This document shows, in pieces, positions 40,875 to 49,276 of a stretch of 64,000 bases of DNA. A program made the translations under genes and the position numbers. Position 1 is the stretch's first letter, and each line of letters opens with the position of its first letter. Below the pieces are notes generated by a model that saw only the letters and a list, made by a program, of their open reading frames with translations, was not told the origin of the DNA and did no database searches. Source of the DNA: Sphingobacterium cellulitidis (lineage in GTDB: Bacteria; Bacteroidota; Bacteroidia; Sphingobacteriales; Sphingobacteriaceae); the NCBI GenBank assembly GCA_002245855.1, contig NOUX01000006.1, forward strand, positions 62,001 through 126,000, in the 5' to 3' direction.

Positions 40875-41016
40875 AACTTAAATTATTTGTGTGTACTAAA
40901 ATGGTTCAAAATTAATGCCAATAAAGCGGTTTAAAGGACGTTAATTTTAGGGGTAACAAAAATATTATTATGCTAACATAGAAAAATATATGTATATTCA
41001 ACCAACAATTTTAAAC

Positions 41017-41439
41017 ATGAAGGTTATGAGACAACTAGTTGCAACATTCTGTGCCTTATTATTTACAATAACATTATTTGCTCAAAATAATGATCCGATT
41101 TTAGGGAAATGGGAAAACCCGAGCGGAGAGGGCAGAATTGAAATTTACAAAAAGAATGATAAGTTTTACGGCAAGCTTTATTGGATTAAGGATGCCGCGA
41201 AAAAAGATGTCAAAAATCCAGATCCAAAGTTGCGGTCTCGGAATATTCAAGGATTAGAAATCCTGACCAATTTCCGTAAGGACAGCAAGACTTATGTTGA
41301 TGGCGAGATTTATGACCCTAAGTCCGGAAAGACCTACAGCTGTAAAATGACCTTGAAAGGGAATGATCAGCTAGATATTCGGGGCTACATCGGAATAAGT
41401 TTAATCGGCCGTACAGAGTCTTGGAAAAGGATTAAATAG
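41017..41439 (+). CDS. DUF2147-family secreted protein
   Basis: 140 residues from the ATG at 41017, which gives the signal peptide ending TLFAQ (starts at 40990 and 41026 are also possible). The mature domain has DPILGKWENPSGEGRIEIYKKNDKFYGKLYWIKD, DPKLRSRNIQGLEILTNFRK, GEIYDPKSGKTYSCKMTLKGNDQLDIRGY and IGRTESWKR, the complete DUF2147 pattern. The family is periplasmic and of unknown function. A GNRA-loop terminator follows. Confidence 0.85.
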   Translation: MKVMRQLVATFCALLFTITLFAQNNDPILGKWENPSGEGRIEIYKKNDKFYGKLYWIKDAAKKDVKNPDPKLRSRNIQGLEILTNFRKDSKTYVDGEIYDPKSGKTYSCKMTLKGNDQLDIRGYIGISLIGRTESWKRIK

Positions 41440-41446
41440 AGAAAAA

Positions 41447-41480
41447 GGAAGGAATCAGAAATGATTCCTTCTTCTTTTTT
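41447..41480 (+). terminator. Terminator after the DUF2147 gene
   Basis: GAAGGAATCA (41448-41457), tetraloop GAAA, TGATTCCTTC (41462-41471), then TTCTTTTTT. Confidence 0.82.
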
Positions 41481-41585
41481 AGGGCTATTGTGTTGGGTTT
41501 CATGAGTTCATATATTTTGAACAATCGTTTTCGTAATTAGGAGAGATAAAAAAAGGTTATCTTTATGCGGATTAATTGAAATACT

Positions 41586-42776
41586 ATGTATAAAACTTTA
41601 AAACCGGCTCTTGAAAAGGAACTTGCAGAAATTAAGGATGCAGGATTATACAAAGAAGAACGCATTATTGTAACTCCGCAAGGAGCAGATATTAAAATTA
41701 GTACTGGACAGGAAGTTATTAACTTCTGTGCAAACAACTATTTAGGATTGTCTTCACATCCGAAAGTTGTTGCAGCGGCGAAAGCGGCTATTGATAGCCA
41801 TGGCTATGGGATGTCCTCAGTTCGTTTTATTTGTGGTACTCAAGATGTCCACAAAGAATTGGAAGCTAAGATTTCGAAATTCTTAGGTACAGAAGATACT
41901 ATTTTATATGCTGCGGCATTTGATGCGAATGGCGGTGTATTTGAGCCATTGTTAGGTGCTGAGGATGCGATTATCTCTGATGAGCTAAACCACGCTTCGA
42001 TTATCGACGGGGTTCGTTTGTGTAAGGCACAACGTTTCCGTTATAAAAACTGTGATATGGAAGACTTAGAAGCGCAGTTGAAAGCAGCTTCAGGTGCTCG
42101 TCATAGAATTATTGTTACTGATGGCGCATTTTCAATGGATGGATCAGTTGCTCCATTGGATAAAATCTGTGATTTAGCGGATAAATACGAAGCATTGGTG
42201 ATGATTGATGAGTCGCACTGTTCTGGTTTTATTGGTAAAACAGGTCGTGGTACTCATGAATTGTTCAATGTAATCGACCGTGTGGATATTATAACTGGTA
42301 CCTTGGGTAAGGCATTAGGTGGTGCATCAGGAGGTTTTACTTCAGGGCGTAAAGAAATTATCGATATGCTTCGCCAACGTTCTCGTCCATATTTATTCTC
42401 CAATACTTTAGCTCCGGCGATTGCAGGTGCTTCGGTTGCAGTGTTGGATATGTTGAGCGAAACTACTGAGCTTCGTGATAAATTGGAAGATAATACAAAA
42501 TACTTCCGTGATAAAATGACTGAAGCAGGATTTGATATTAAACCAGGATTTCATCCAATTGTTCCTGTAATGCTTTATGATGCTAAATTAGCACAAGAGT
42601 TTGCTTCGAAGATGTTGGATGAAGGTATTTATGTCATTGGATTCTATTATCCAGTTGTTCCTCAAGGAAAGGCGCGTATCCGTGTTCAGATCTCAGCAGG
42701 ACATGAAAAAGATCATTTAGATAAAGCTATTGCTGCTTTTACGAAAGTTGGTAAGGAGCTAGGGGTAATAAAATAA
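41586..42776 (+). CDS. kbl: Glycine C-acetyltransferase (2-amino-3-ketobutyrate CoA ligase)
   Basis: 396 residues, the usual length of this alpha-oxoamine synthase. PLP-fold type I motifs: [65 protein letters not shown] and [15 protein letters not shown] with the PLP-binding Lys. It cleaves 2-amino-3-oxobutyrate with CoA to glycine and acetyl-CoA in threonine breakdown. The partner threonine dehydrogenase gene is not adjacent. Serine palmitoyltransferase belongs to the same family, but the close match of the N-terminus to Kbl favours this call. Confidence 0.88.
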   Translation: MYKTLKPALEKELAEIKDAGLYKEERIIVTPQGADIKISTGQEVINFCANNYLGLSSHPKVVAAAKAAIDSHGYGMSSVRFICGTQDVHKELEAKISKFLGTEDTILYAAAFDANGGVFEPLLGAEDAIISDELNHASIIDGVRLCKAQRFRYKNCDMEDLEAQLKAASGARHRIIVTDGAFSMDGSVAPLDKICDLADKYEALVMIDESHCSGFIGKTGRGTHELFNVIDRVDIITGTLGKALGGASGGFTSGRKEIIDMLRQRSRPYLFSNTLAPAIAGASVAVLDMLSETTELRDKLEDNTKYFRDKMTEAGFDIKPGFHPIVPVMLYDAKLAQEFASKMLDEGIYVIGFYYPVVPQGKARIRVQISAGHEKDHLDKAIAAFTKVGKELGVIK

Positions 42777-42792
42777 GCCTCATAATATTAGT

Positions 42793-42830
42793 AAGAAGGT
42801 GCTATTCAAACGAATAGCACCTTCTTTTGT
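42793..42830. terminator. Terminator between kbl and the convergent lipoprotein gene
   Basis: Perfect stem AAGAAGGTGCTATTC (42793-42807) with GAATAGCACCTTCTT (42812-42826), loop AAAC, then TTTG. Confidence 0.88.
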
Positions 42831-42859
42831 GTTTAGCTTTTTTAAGCTAAATTATTGAC

Positions 42860-43822
42860 TTAAAAAGTTTGAGTAATAATATTCGTATTGAAGTTTTGAT
42901 TGATAGTTACAGCAAAGTTTCCTTTCTTTTCGCTATTCAAATCTTCAAAAAGCTTACCTGATAGCCTGGTAATCGTATTTGGCATCAATTTTACATTCAA
43001 AATCTCTTTACTAATGATAACAGCACCCGTGCTGTTCAATACATTGATTTTTACAGGTGTGGTTCTTTCAGCCGGGGCTGTGTAAGTTTGGTTGTCTGTT
43101 AGGACATTCGTTGAAATTGTTTGGTTTGTTAAGGATGTTAGGGAGGTAATGTCAATTACATTGCTTACATAACTTGTATTATATGTTAAGGTAATATTAT
43201 TCTTTAAATCTTTCGAAGCACCGTAAAAATGATTACTTGAAATTGTTGAGATTTCGATATAAGCTGCTTGTGCAGGAATTTTATCTAATATGTTCAATTC
43301 TAATTTTGAAGAAATTCTTTTTAGAGTTTGACTTTTATAGGTAGAGTCCTTAGAAACCTGAAATTCAGTATTCAAGATAAAGATATCGCTTATATCATAA
43401 TCCTTAATTTTAAAAATTTCTTTTGGTTGAAAAACCGTAGCTACCCTTTCGTATTTCGTATAAAGGTTTCCTAAATTCGATTTATTATAACCAATTGCTC
43501 TCAGGGTATAATTACCATTTAGAAGTTTTAAATTGATACTGCTCGAATTTCCTGAAACAGGTCTAATTAAAGTGTCAATTGGTAATTGATCCTTATCCAA
43601 CAGGATATATAGGATTTCATTAATTGGGCTTGATGCGGTGCTTGTTGTTGTTGTTGCAGATTTTGTATCAATGGGTTTGTACGATTGGGTGAAACCATCC
43701 ACAGTAAATTTCACGGTGTGCAATTTGTCTGAAGGGTTTGGTTCAACGTTGGAGTCGCTTTTTGAGCAACTGAAGAGCATAAGCATAGCTATGCCTGCGA
43801 TAGATAAATTTAAAAATTTCAT
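42860..43822 (-). CDS. Uncharacterised beta-rich lipoprotein
   Basis: 320 residues with a lipoprotein signal MKFLNLSIAGIAMLMLFSC (Cys19). The mature part is polar and beta-rich; KLHTVKFTVDGFTQSY, NLKLLNGNYTLRAIGYN and a repeated Ser/Thr-rich pattern are reminiscent of the FimB/Mfa2 or fimbrillin-associated lipoproteins of Bacteroidota, but the similarity is too weak to assign. It is probably a surface protein. Single gene, convergent with kbl. Confidence 0.6.
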   Translation of the reverse strand: MKFLNLSIAGIAMLMLFSCSKSDSNVEPNPSDKLHTVKFTVDGFTQSYKPIDTKSATTTTSTASSPINEILYILLDKDQLPIDTLIRPVSGNSSSINLKLLNGNYTLRAIGYNKSNLGNLYTKYERVATVFQPKEIFKIKDYDISDIFILNTEFQVSKDSTYKSQTLKRISSKLELNILDKIPAQAAYIEISTISSNHFYGASKDLKNNITLTYNTSYVSNVIDITSLTSLTNQTISTNVLTDNQTYTAPAERTTPVKINVLNSTGAVIISKEILNVKLMPNTITRLSGKLFEDLNSEKKGNFAVTINQNFNTNIITQTF

Positions 43823-44141
43823 GTTAATATGGCTTAATAGTGGAGCAAAAATAATTCTTATTTATCGATAAATAATAGGTTTTAGCCCACAAAAAACCGT
43901 AATACGGAAAAAATATTTGATTGATAAGGCTTTACTTTTTCTCTTTTTGTCGTTACGTTGTCAATAAATGAGGTTTGATTAGGTCAAAATATTGGAGTAT
44001 GGGGATTGAATTAGGGTAAAATTTGGTTTGAAGGAATCCTTTGTGGGGCTAATTTATTGCGAGATTTAGAGTCAAGTCTTTGAGAATTAATCATAAATAA
44101 ACGACATGCTAATAAAATATTAATAGGAATTAGTAAGAAAT
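43823..44141. other. Intergenic region upstream of typA, no gene seen
   Basis: AT-rich spacer between two divergent genes. A small CCGTA-A-TACGG hairpin (43897-43907) lies between A runs; I find no use for it. No ORF with a signal is visible. Confidence 0.4.
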
Positions 44142-44170
44142 GAGGTGCAAATTATATATCTTTGCACCTC
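44142..44170 (+). promoter_or_regulatory. typA promoter inside a perfect inverted repeat
   Basis: GAGGTGCAAA (44142-44151) and TTTGCACCTC (44161-44170) are exact reverse complements separated by 9 bp. The -7 element TATCTTTG (44157-44164) ends within the right arm. A protein bound to this dyad would block RNA polymerase. A leader of about 30 nt follows before the ATG at 44198. Confidence 0.6.
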
Positions 44171-44197
44171 TTTATTTTTATAACACATTATTGCTCA

Positions 44198-46003
44198 ATG
44201 CAGAATATCAGAAACATAGCGATTATCGCGCACGTTGACCACGGTAAAACTACCCTAGTTGACAAGATTTTACACTTCACCAATCAATTCAGGGACAATG
44301 AGAATTCAGGAGAATTAATTCTGGATAACAATGACTTGGAGCGTGAGCGTGGTATTACAATCGTATCGAAAAACGTATCTGTAAAATATAAGGACACCAA
44401 GATCAACATTATTGATACTCCAGGTCACGCCGATTTCGGTGGTGAGGTTGAGCGTGTATTGAAAATGGCTGACGGTGTTGTTCTATTAGTAGATGCATTT
44501 GAAGGGCCTATGCCTCAAACAAGATTTGTTACAGGTAAGGCTTTGGCATTAGGTATCAAACCTATTGTTGTTGTAAATAAAGTTGACAAAGAAAACTGTC
44601 GCCCAGAAGAAGTATACGAGAATGTATTCGACTTATTCTTCAGCTTAGGTGCTACAGAAGAACAATTAGACTTCCCAGTATTATATGGTTCTTCAAAACA
44701 AGGATGGATGTCAACAGATTGGACTAAACCAACTACTGACTTCACTGAGTTATTAGAAGCAATCATCAAACATATCCCTGAGCCGAAAGTATCGGAAGGT
44801 ACTTTACAGATGCAGGTTACTTCATTAGATTACTCTACATTCGTTGGTCGTATCGCGATTGGTCGTGTTGTAAGAGGAACTATTAAAGAAAACCAACCAG
44901 TATCATTGGTAAAACGTGATGGTAAAATTGTAAAATCACGTGTTAAAGAACTTCAATTATTTGAAGGACTAGGCCGTGTGAAAGTTTCAGAAGTTCACGC
45001 AGGTGATATTGTTGCGGTTGTGGGAATCGATGGATTTGAAATTGGTGATACCATTGCTGATTTTGAAAACCCAGAGCAATTGGAAGTTATGCACATTGAT
45101 GAGCCAACAATGAACATGTTGTTTACCATCAATAACTCTCCATTCTTTGGTAAAGAAGGTAAATTCGTGACTTCTCGTCACATTTATGACCGTCTTCAGA
45201 AAGAATTAGAAAAGAACTTAGCATTACGCGTTGTTCCTACGGATTCACCTGATGCATGGTTAGTATATGGTCGTGGTATTCTTCACTTGTCAGTATTGAT
45301 CGAAACGATGCGTCGTGAAGGTTATGAGTTACAAGTAGGACAACCGCAAGTAATCGTTAAAGAAATCAATGGTCAGAAACATGAGCCTATCGAGGAATTG
45401 GTAGTTGATGTTCCTGCAGAAGTATCTGGTAAAGTAATTGAATTAGTTACTCAACGTAAAGGTGAGTTATTGATTATGGAAACTAAAGGTGAAATGCAAC
45501 ACCTAGAGTTCTCAATTCCTTCACGTGGTATTATCGGATTACGTAATAACGTATTGACAGCTACAGCTGGTGAAGCTGTAATGGCGCACCGTTTGAAAGG
45601 TTATGAGCCTTGGAAAGGTACAATCCCTGGACGTATGGCAGGTGTATTGATTTCTTTAGATACAGGTTCTACAACAGCTTATTCAATTGATAAATTACAA
45701 GATCGTGGTCGTTTCTTCGTTGATCCAGGAGTTGAGATTTATGAAGGACAGGTTCTTGGAGAGCACATCCGTGATAATGATTTAACTATCAACGTAACTA
45801 AAGGAAAGCAATTGACAAACATGCGTGCATCAGGTTCTGATGATAATACACGTATTGCTCCAGCAATTAAATTCTCTTTGGAAGAATGTATGGAATATAT
45901 CCAAGCTGACGAATACATCGAGGTTACTCCACAAAGTATCCGTTTGCGTAAGATTTACCTAACAGAAAATGAGCGTAAAGTAAATGCTAAGAGATTCGTT
46001 TAG
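44198..46003 (+). CDS. typA: Translational GTPase TypA/BipA
   Basis: 601 residues from the ATG at 44198 (MQNIRNIAIIAHVDHGKTTL); the longer frame from 44162 would start inside the promoter. The G domain has the P-loop AHVDHGKTTL, switch region RERGITIVSK, DTPGHADFGGEVERVL and NKVDKE. A BipA-specific middle and C-terminal part with EELVVDVPAEVSGKVIELVTQRKGE, a GLRNNVLTATAGEAVM region and the final NMRASGSDDNTRIAP follow. TypA binds the 70S ribosome and helps 50S assembly and growth at low temperature or under stress. Length and motifs are complete. Confidence 0.96.
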   Translation: MQNIRNIAIIAHVDHGKTTLVDKILHFTNQFRDNENSGELILDNNDLERERGITIVSKNVSVKYKDTKINIIDTPGHADFGGEVERVLKMADGVVLLVDAFEGPMPQTRFVTGKALALGIKPIVVVNKVDKENCRPEEVYENVFDLFFSLGATEEQLDFPVLYGSSKQGWMSTDWTKPTTDFTELLEAIIKHIPEPKVSEGTLQMQVTSLDYSTFVGRIAIGRVVRGTIKENQPVSLVKRDGKIVKSRVKELQLFEGLGRVKVSEVHAGDIVAVVGIDGFEIGDTIADFENPEQLEVMHIDEPTMNMLFTINNSPFFGKEGKFVTSRHIYDRLQKELEKNLALRVVPTDSPDAWLVYGRGILHLSVLIETMRREGYELQVGQPQVIVKEINGQKHEPIEELVVDVPAEVSGKVIELVTQRKGELLIMETKGEMQHLEFSIPSRGIIGLRNNVLTATAGEAVMAHRLKGYEPWKGTIPGRMAGVLISLDTGSTTAYSIDKLQDRGRFFVDPGVEIYEGQVLGEHIRDNDLTINVTKGKQLTNMRASGSDDNTRIAPAIKFSLEECMEYIQADEYIEVTPQSIRLRKIYLTENERKVNAKRFV

Positions 46004-46027
46004 AATTTAGCAATTACATAAAATATC

Positions 46028-46059
46028 AGAGGCGAACCAACAGGTTCGCCTCTTTTTTG
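46028..46059 (+). terminator. Terminator of typA
   Basis: Perfect stem AGAGGCGAACC (46028-46038) with GGTTCGCCTCT (46043-46053), loop AACA, then TTTTTG. Confidence 0.9.
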
Positions 46060-46105
46060 TTGTGTTCATTTGTTAACTTGCCTTTATAAATCAATGTTCA
46101 TAGGG

Positions 46106-46462
46106 ATGGATAATTTTGAAAATGACGATTTAGAATGGCATAAAGTGCCAACAAAAATAGATGTGAGCCGGAATTATGTCAAGGCTTTGCATGTAGCTGG
46201 GAAAAAGCTCTGTTTGATCAGGGAGGGGGATGTTCTATCGGTTACCTCAAGTCGTTGTCCGCATGCAGGCGCGGATTTAACAAATGGATGGTGTGAGGGC
46301 GGAAAGTTAGTTTGCCCCTTTCATCGCCATAAGTTCAATATTGAAAATGGAAAAGGAGATGAACCACAGCATAACTTTATTCGGATTTATCCTTTGAAAA
46401 AGGAAAATGGTGAATTTTATGTGGGGATTAAGAAAAGCCTCTGGAACAAGATTTTCGGTTAA
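46106..46462 (+). CDS. Rieske [2Fe-2S] ferredoxin-like protein
   Basis: 118 residues from the ATG at 46106 (MDNFENDDLEWHKV); an ATG at 46094 is also possible. The two Rieske boxes are complete: CPHAGADLTNGWCEGG and CPFHRHKFNIENG (C-x-H and C-x2-H). The stand-alone form resembles the small Rieske subunit of nitrite reductase or dioxygenase ferredoxins, but no partner oxygenase is adjacent. It is a soluble cytoplasmic electron carrier. Its stop overlaps by 4 bp the stop of the convergent aldehyde dehydrogenase gene. Confidence 0.85.
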   Translation: MDNFENDDLEWHKVPTKIDVSRNYVKALHVAGKKLCLIREGDVLSVTSSRCPHAGADLTNGWCEGGKLVCPFHRHKFNIENGKGDEPQHNFIRIYPLKKENGEFYVGIKKSLWNKIFG

Positions 46463-47868
46463 AATAATCGCCTAATCCACTGCAACATCTTATTGGTCTT
46501 CTCCGTATAAGGATACCAGAACATGGAAGATACCGGGAATAGTTTGACATCGGCCACTGCTCTTTCATGAGAAAAAGCCTTAAAACCATATCTCCCTGTG
46601 GATTGCCCTATTCCGGAATTATTAACTCCACCAAATGGCAAGTTGGGTTGCATAATTTGGATGACAGCATCATTGATACATGTCGATCCCGCACTCGTAT
46701 GACGGATAACATGTTTATTGAAGTTTGAGTCTTTACTGAACACATATAAGGCTAATGGCTTTTCCTTCGCATTGATAAAGTCAATGGCCTCCTGTATTTG
46801 TCCGTAATAGACAATAGGAAGGATAGGGCCGAAGATTTCATCAGTCATGAGGGAATTGTTCAAAGCGATGTTAGTAACGACTGTAGGGGCTATAAACCTA
46901 AGTTTAGCGTCAGTCTTTCCTCCGGCGATGATTGTTGCGCCTAATTGTTTTGCAGATTCCAGGCTATCATTCAATCGCTCAAACTGTTTATCATTGATAA
47001 TCCTTGCGTAATCTGGCGAATTCAATGCGTCTGTTCCAAAAGCCTCTTCCAATTCTCTTCTAAATAATTCCTCAATTTGTTGCTTTTGATGTCGATGTGC
47101 AAGGATATAATCTGGCGCGATACAAGTCTGTCCGGCATTGATAAATTTCGCCCAAATGAGATTCTTTACAACCTGTTTGAGGTTGACATTTTTATCAATT
47201 ACTGCGGGAGATTTACCTCCTAACTCAAGTGTAATATCCGTTAGGTTTTTACTGGCGGCCTCCATAACGATCTTTCCAACTTTAGGAGATCCAGTAAAAT
47301 GAATATGGTCAAACCTTAAATTCAATAAATGCGTCGTTTCTTCTACAGCGCCTTCAACAACTGCAATATGGTCAGTTGGGAATAAATCCTTGATGATTTT
47401 CTTAATTACCTTGTTGCTGTGCGGGGAGAATTCGGAGAGTTTGAGGATGGCAGTATTTCCAGCTGCAATACAAGCGGCCAAATGAACCAATGGGAGTTGA
47501 AAGGGGTAATTCCATGGGGTAATGATCATGACATTGCCCTTGGGCTCATAATGAAGATAGGCATTGACATTAGGCATCATCATAGACCTACCGACTGATC
47601 TGTCCTTCATCCAGCTTCTTAGATTTTTGGAAATATGTTTCAATTCCAATTGAACGGCAAGGACTTCAGTAATGGCAGTTTCTATTCCAGATTTATGGAA
47701 ATCCTGATATAGCGCTTGTTCAATAGATTTCTCTTCTTTATTGATCGCTGCTAAAAGACTTTTTATCCAAGCGACCCTTTTGTCTGCGGTACTGTGTTTT
47801 ATTGCAGATTTATTTTTGAGTTGTGCCTGATAAATTTTATCTATTTCTGAAATAGTCGTGTATGCCAT
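46459..47868 (-). CDS. Aldehyde dehydrogenase (class-3-like, NAD(P)+)
   Basis: 469 residues. Motifs: ITPWNYPFQLPLVHLAACIAAGNTAILKLSE (cofactor), FTGSPKVGKIVMEAASKNLTDITLELGGKSPAVID with the general-base Glu, AGQTCIAPDYILAH with the nucleophile Cys, and DEIFGPILPIV. The C-terminal tail (FWYPYTEKTNKMLQWIRRLF) is hydrophobic, as in the membrane-associated class 3 (fatty aldehyde type) enzymes, so a role in removing long-chain aldehydes is likely but inferred. Confidence 0.9.
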   Translation of the reverse strand: MAYTTISEIDKIYQAQLKNKSAIKHSTADKRVAWIKSLLAAINKEEKSIEQALYQDFHKSGIETAITEVLAVQLELKHISKNLRSWMKDRSVGRSMMMPNVNAYLHYEPKGNVMIITPWNYPFQLPLVHLAACIAAGNTAILKLSEFSPHSNKVIKKIIKDLFPTDHIAVVEGAVEETTHLLNLRFDHIHFTGSPKVGKIVMEAASKNLTDITLELGGKSPAVIDKNVNLKQVVKNLIWAKFINAGQTCIAPDYILAHRHQKQQIEELFRRELEEAFGTDALNSPDYARIINDKQFERLNDSLESAKQLGATIIAGGKTDAKLRFIAPTVVTNIALNNSLMTDEIFGPILPIVYYGQIQEAIDFINAKEKPLALYVFSKDSNFNKHVIRHTSAGSTCINDAVIQIMQPNLPFGGVNNSGIGQSTGRYGFKAFSHERAVADVKLFPVSSMFWYPYTEKTNKMLQWIRRLF

Positions 47869-47904
47869 AGAAATTGCCTAAACAATAAAAATAAGTAATA
47901 AAAT

Positions 47905-47937
47905 AAAAACCCAGGTCATATTCATGTCTGGGTTTTT
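47905..47937 (-). terminator. Terminator of the ecotin operon
   Basis: AAAAACCCAG (47905-47914) pairs with CTGGGTTTTT (47928-47937). Read on the minus strand it ends the transcript that finishes with the ecotin gene. Confidence 0.7.
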
Positions 47938-47962
47938 AACTGTTTTAAGGAATGTGAAATTT

Positions 47963-48478
47963 CTACTTACTAGACTTGTCTTCTAGTGCGCGGAAAACTT
48001 CATCATTACTAGTATATATCTTGAATTGTACATCAAATTCCTCAGGAATATAGATTACAATTGGCATTTTACCATTGTATGGTACTAGATTCGGTTGTGC
48101 TGATACAAAAAGATTTCTCTTCGGCGCATCAGGACATGCCATTTGAGTTGAAATGACTTCACCATTTGAATTGAAGACATAATAATTATATCCCCAACCT
48201 TCAAGATCTTTAGTCTCAATTGTTCCTTGAAGACCATAATGGTTACAACCATCAACCTCCATCATTTTTCCTACTGTAAATTCAATCTTTTTATTTTTGT
48301 CCGAATCAGAGTAAGGTACTTCGATTACCATTTTCTTAAACCCTTTTTCAGGTTTCGGGAAAATGTCGGTATTGACTTTCATTAGCATTTCTTGTGCTTT
48401 TGATGCTTGTGGCATTAAAAATAATCCTAGCATTAAAATTAAAAGAGCAGATAGTTTGCTTTGTTTCATGTTTTTCAT
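47963..48478 (-). CDS. eco: Ecotin, periplasmic serine protease inhibitor
   Basis: 171 residues: signal peptide (about 1-28, ending SKAQ), then the ecotin fold. MKVNTDIFPKPEKGFKKMVIEVPY resembles the start of E. coli ecotin. LEGWGYNYYVF (92-102) is the hallmark motif. The reactive loop STQMACP (110-116) has Met113 at P1, as in E. coli ecotin (STMMACP). Cys78 and Cys115 correspond to the disulfide. NGKMPIVIYIPEEFDVQFKIY closes the domain. Ecotin dimers inhibit trypsin-fold proteases such as host elastase. It is the last gene of the operon with peptidase, hydrolase and racemase. Confidence 0.92.
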   Translation of the reverse strand: MKNMKQSKLSALLILMLGLFLMPQASKAQEMLMKVNTDIFPKPEKGFKKMVIEVPYSDSDKNKKIEFTVGKMMEVDGCNHYGLQGTIETKDLEGWGYNYYVFNSNGEVISTQMACPDAPKRNLFVSAQPNLVPYNGKMPIVIYIPEEFDVQFKIYTSNDEVFRALEDKSSK

Positions 48479-48511
48479 TTTTATTATGTCTACATAATAC
48501 GAAGCATGCGC

Positions 48512-49264
48512 CTAATCCGCTACAGGGTTAAGTTTTGAGGGATTTATTGCATTTATTAAAGCTCTAGCTAGTATGCGATTAGGGTCAAAAACCGGTAGTC
48601 CATAATATGACTTTTCCCTTAATGCAAGGGGTAATTCCGTGCATCCTAGAATAATCACTTGAGCACCTTGGCCTTTCAATTCCTGGATTGCGGCTACCAA
48701 TTGATCATGCGCACGGTTTGTTACGGGTGATGAAAATGCTTTGATTCCATAAGTTTCATCATAAATGGACGCATGCACCTTATTCTGCAATTCATCGTTA
48801 GGCTCGATACATTTTAAATTATGGGCTTCGATAACCTGCTTATATAGGCCTGTATTCCGTGTTCCAATGGTAGACAATACTCCAACGGCCGCATTAGGAG
48901 AATGTTCTTGAATGAACTTAGCAGTTTCAGCCACCATATGCAGTAATTGTATATTTGAATTATGTTTTTCTAATTCTTCTTGGATCACCTCAAATATCCT
49001 TGGTGAATGAGCTGTGTTGCAGGGGATTCCCACTACAGTTGCTCCTGCTTTTTCAAGTTCCAACGCAATTTCAGAAATAGCAATCCCAGGGTTTACCGGT
49101 TCTTTCCCTAACAGGTATTCAGTTCGATCGGGAATTCTATGTGATTGCGAAGACAATAATACCGGTAAGTGATCTTGATCTCTGCGTGCATTCGTTTCTT
49201 CAATTATTTTTTTAAGGACGTCTACCCCTGCTAAAGGGCCTACGCCGCCGACAATTCCAATCAT
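48512..49264 (-). CDS. Aspartate/glutamate racemase family protein
   Basis: 250 residues, two-lobed cofactor-free racemase. It begins MIGIVGGVGPLAGVDVLKKIIE. The first catalytic Cys is in GIPCNTAH (Cys82) and the second in ILGCTELPLAL, both present, with the Asn/Thr neighbours. It interconverts L- and D-aspartate or a related acid. It lies 12 bp after the serine hydrolase gene and 33 bp before ecotin, so one operon. Its presence with D-peptide-type hydrolases suggests use of D-amino acids. Confidence 0.85.
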   Translation of the reverse strand: MIGIVGGVGPLAGVDVLKKIIEETNARRDQDHLPVLLSSQSHRIPDRTEYLLGKEPVNPGIAISEIALELEKAGATVVGIPCNTAHSPRIFEVIQEELEKHNSNIQLLHMVAETAKFIQEHSPNAAVGVLSTIGTRNTGLYKQVIEAHNLKCIEPNDELQNKVHASIYDETYGIKAFSSPVTNRAHDQLVAAIQELKGQGAQVIILGCTELPLALREKSYYGLPVFDPNRILARALINAINPSKLNPVAD

Positions 49265-49276
49265 ATCTATTTCCTT

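Noticed and set aside
40519..40881. Plus-strand ORF opposite the holin-like gene
   Set aside because: It mirrors the membrane protein on the minus strand; its composition (I, T, P, N) is typical of an antisense frame.
43891..43917. CCGTA-A-TACGG hairpin between A runs
   Set aside because: Only five base pairs, in the promoter region of a minus-strand gene, with no transcript that it could end.
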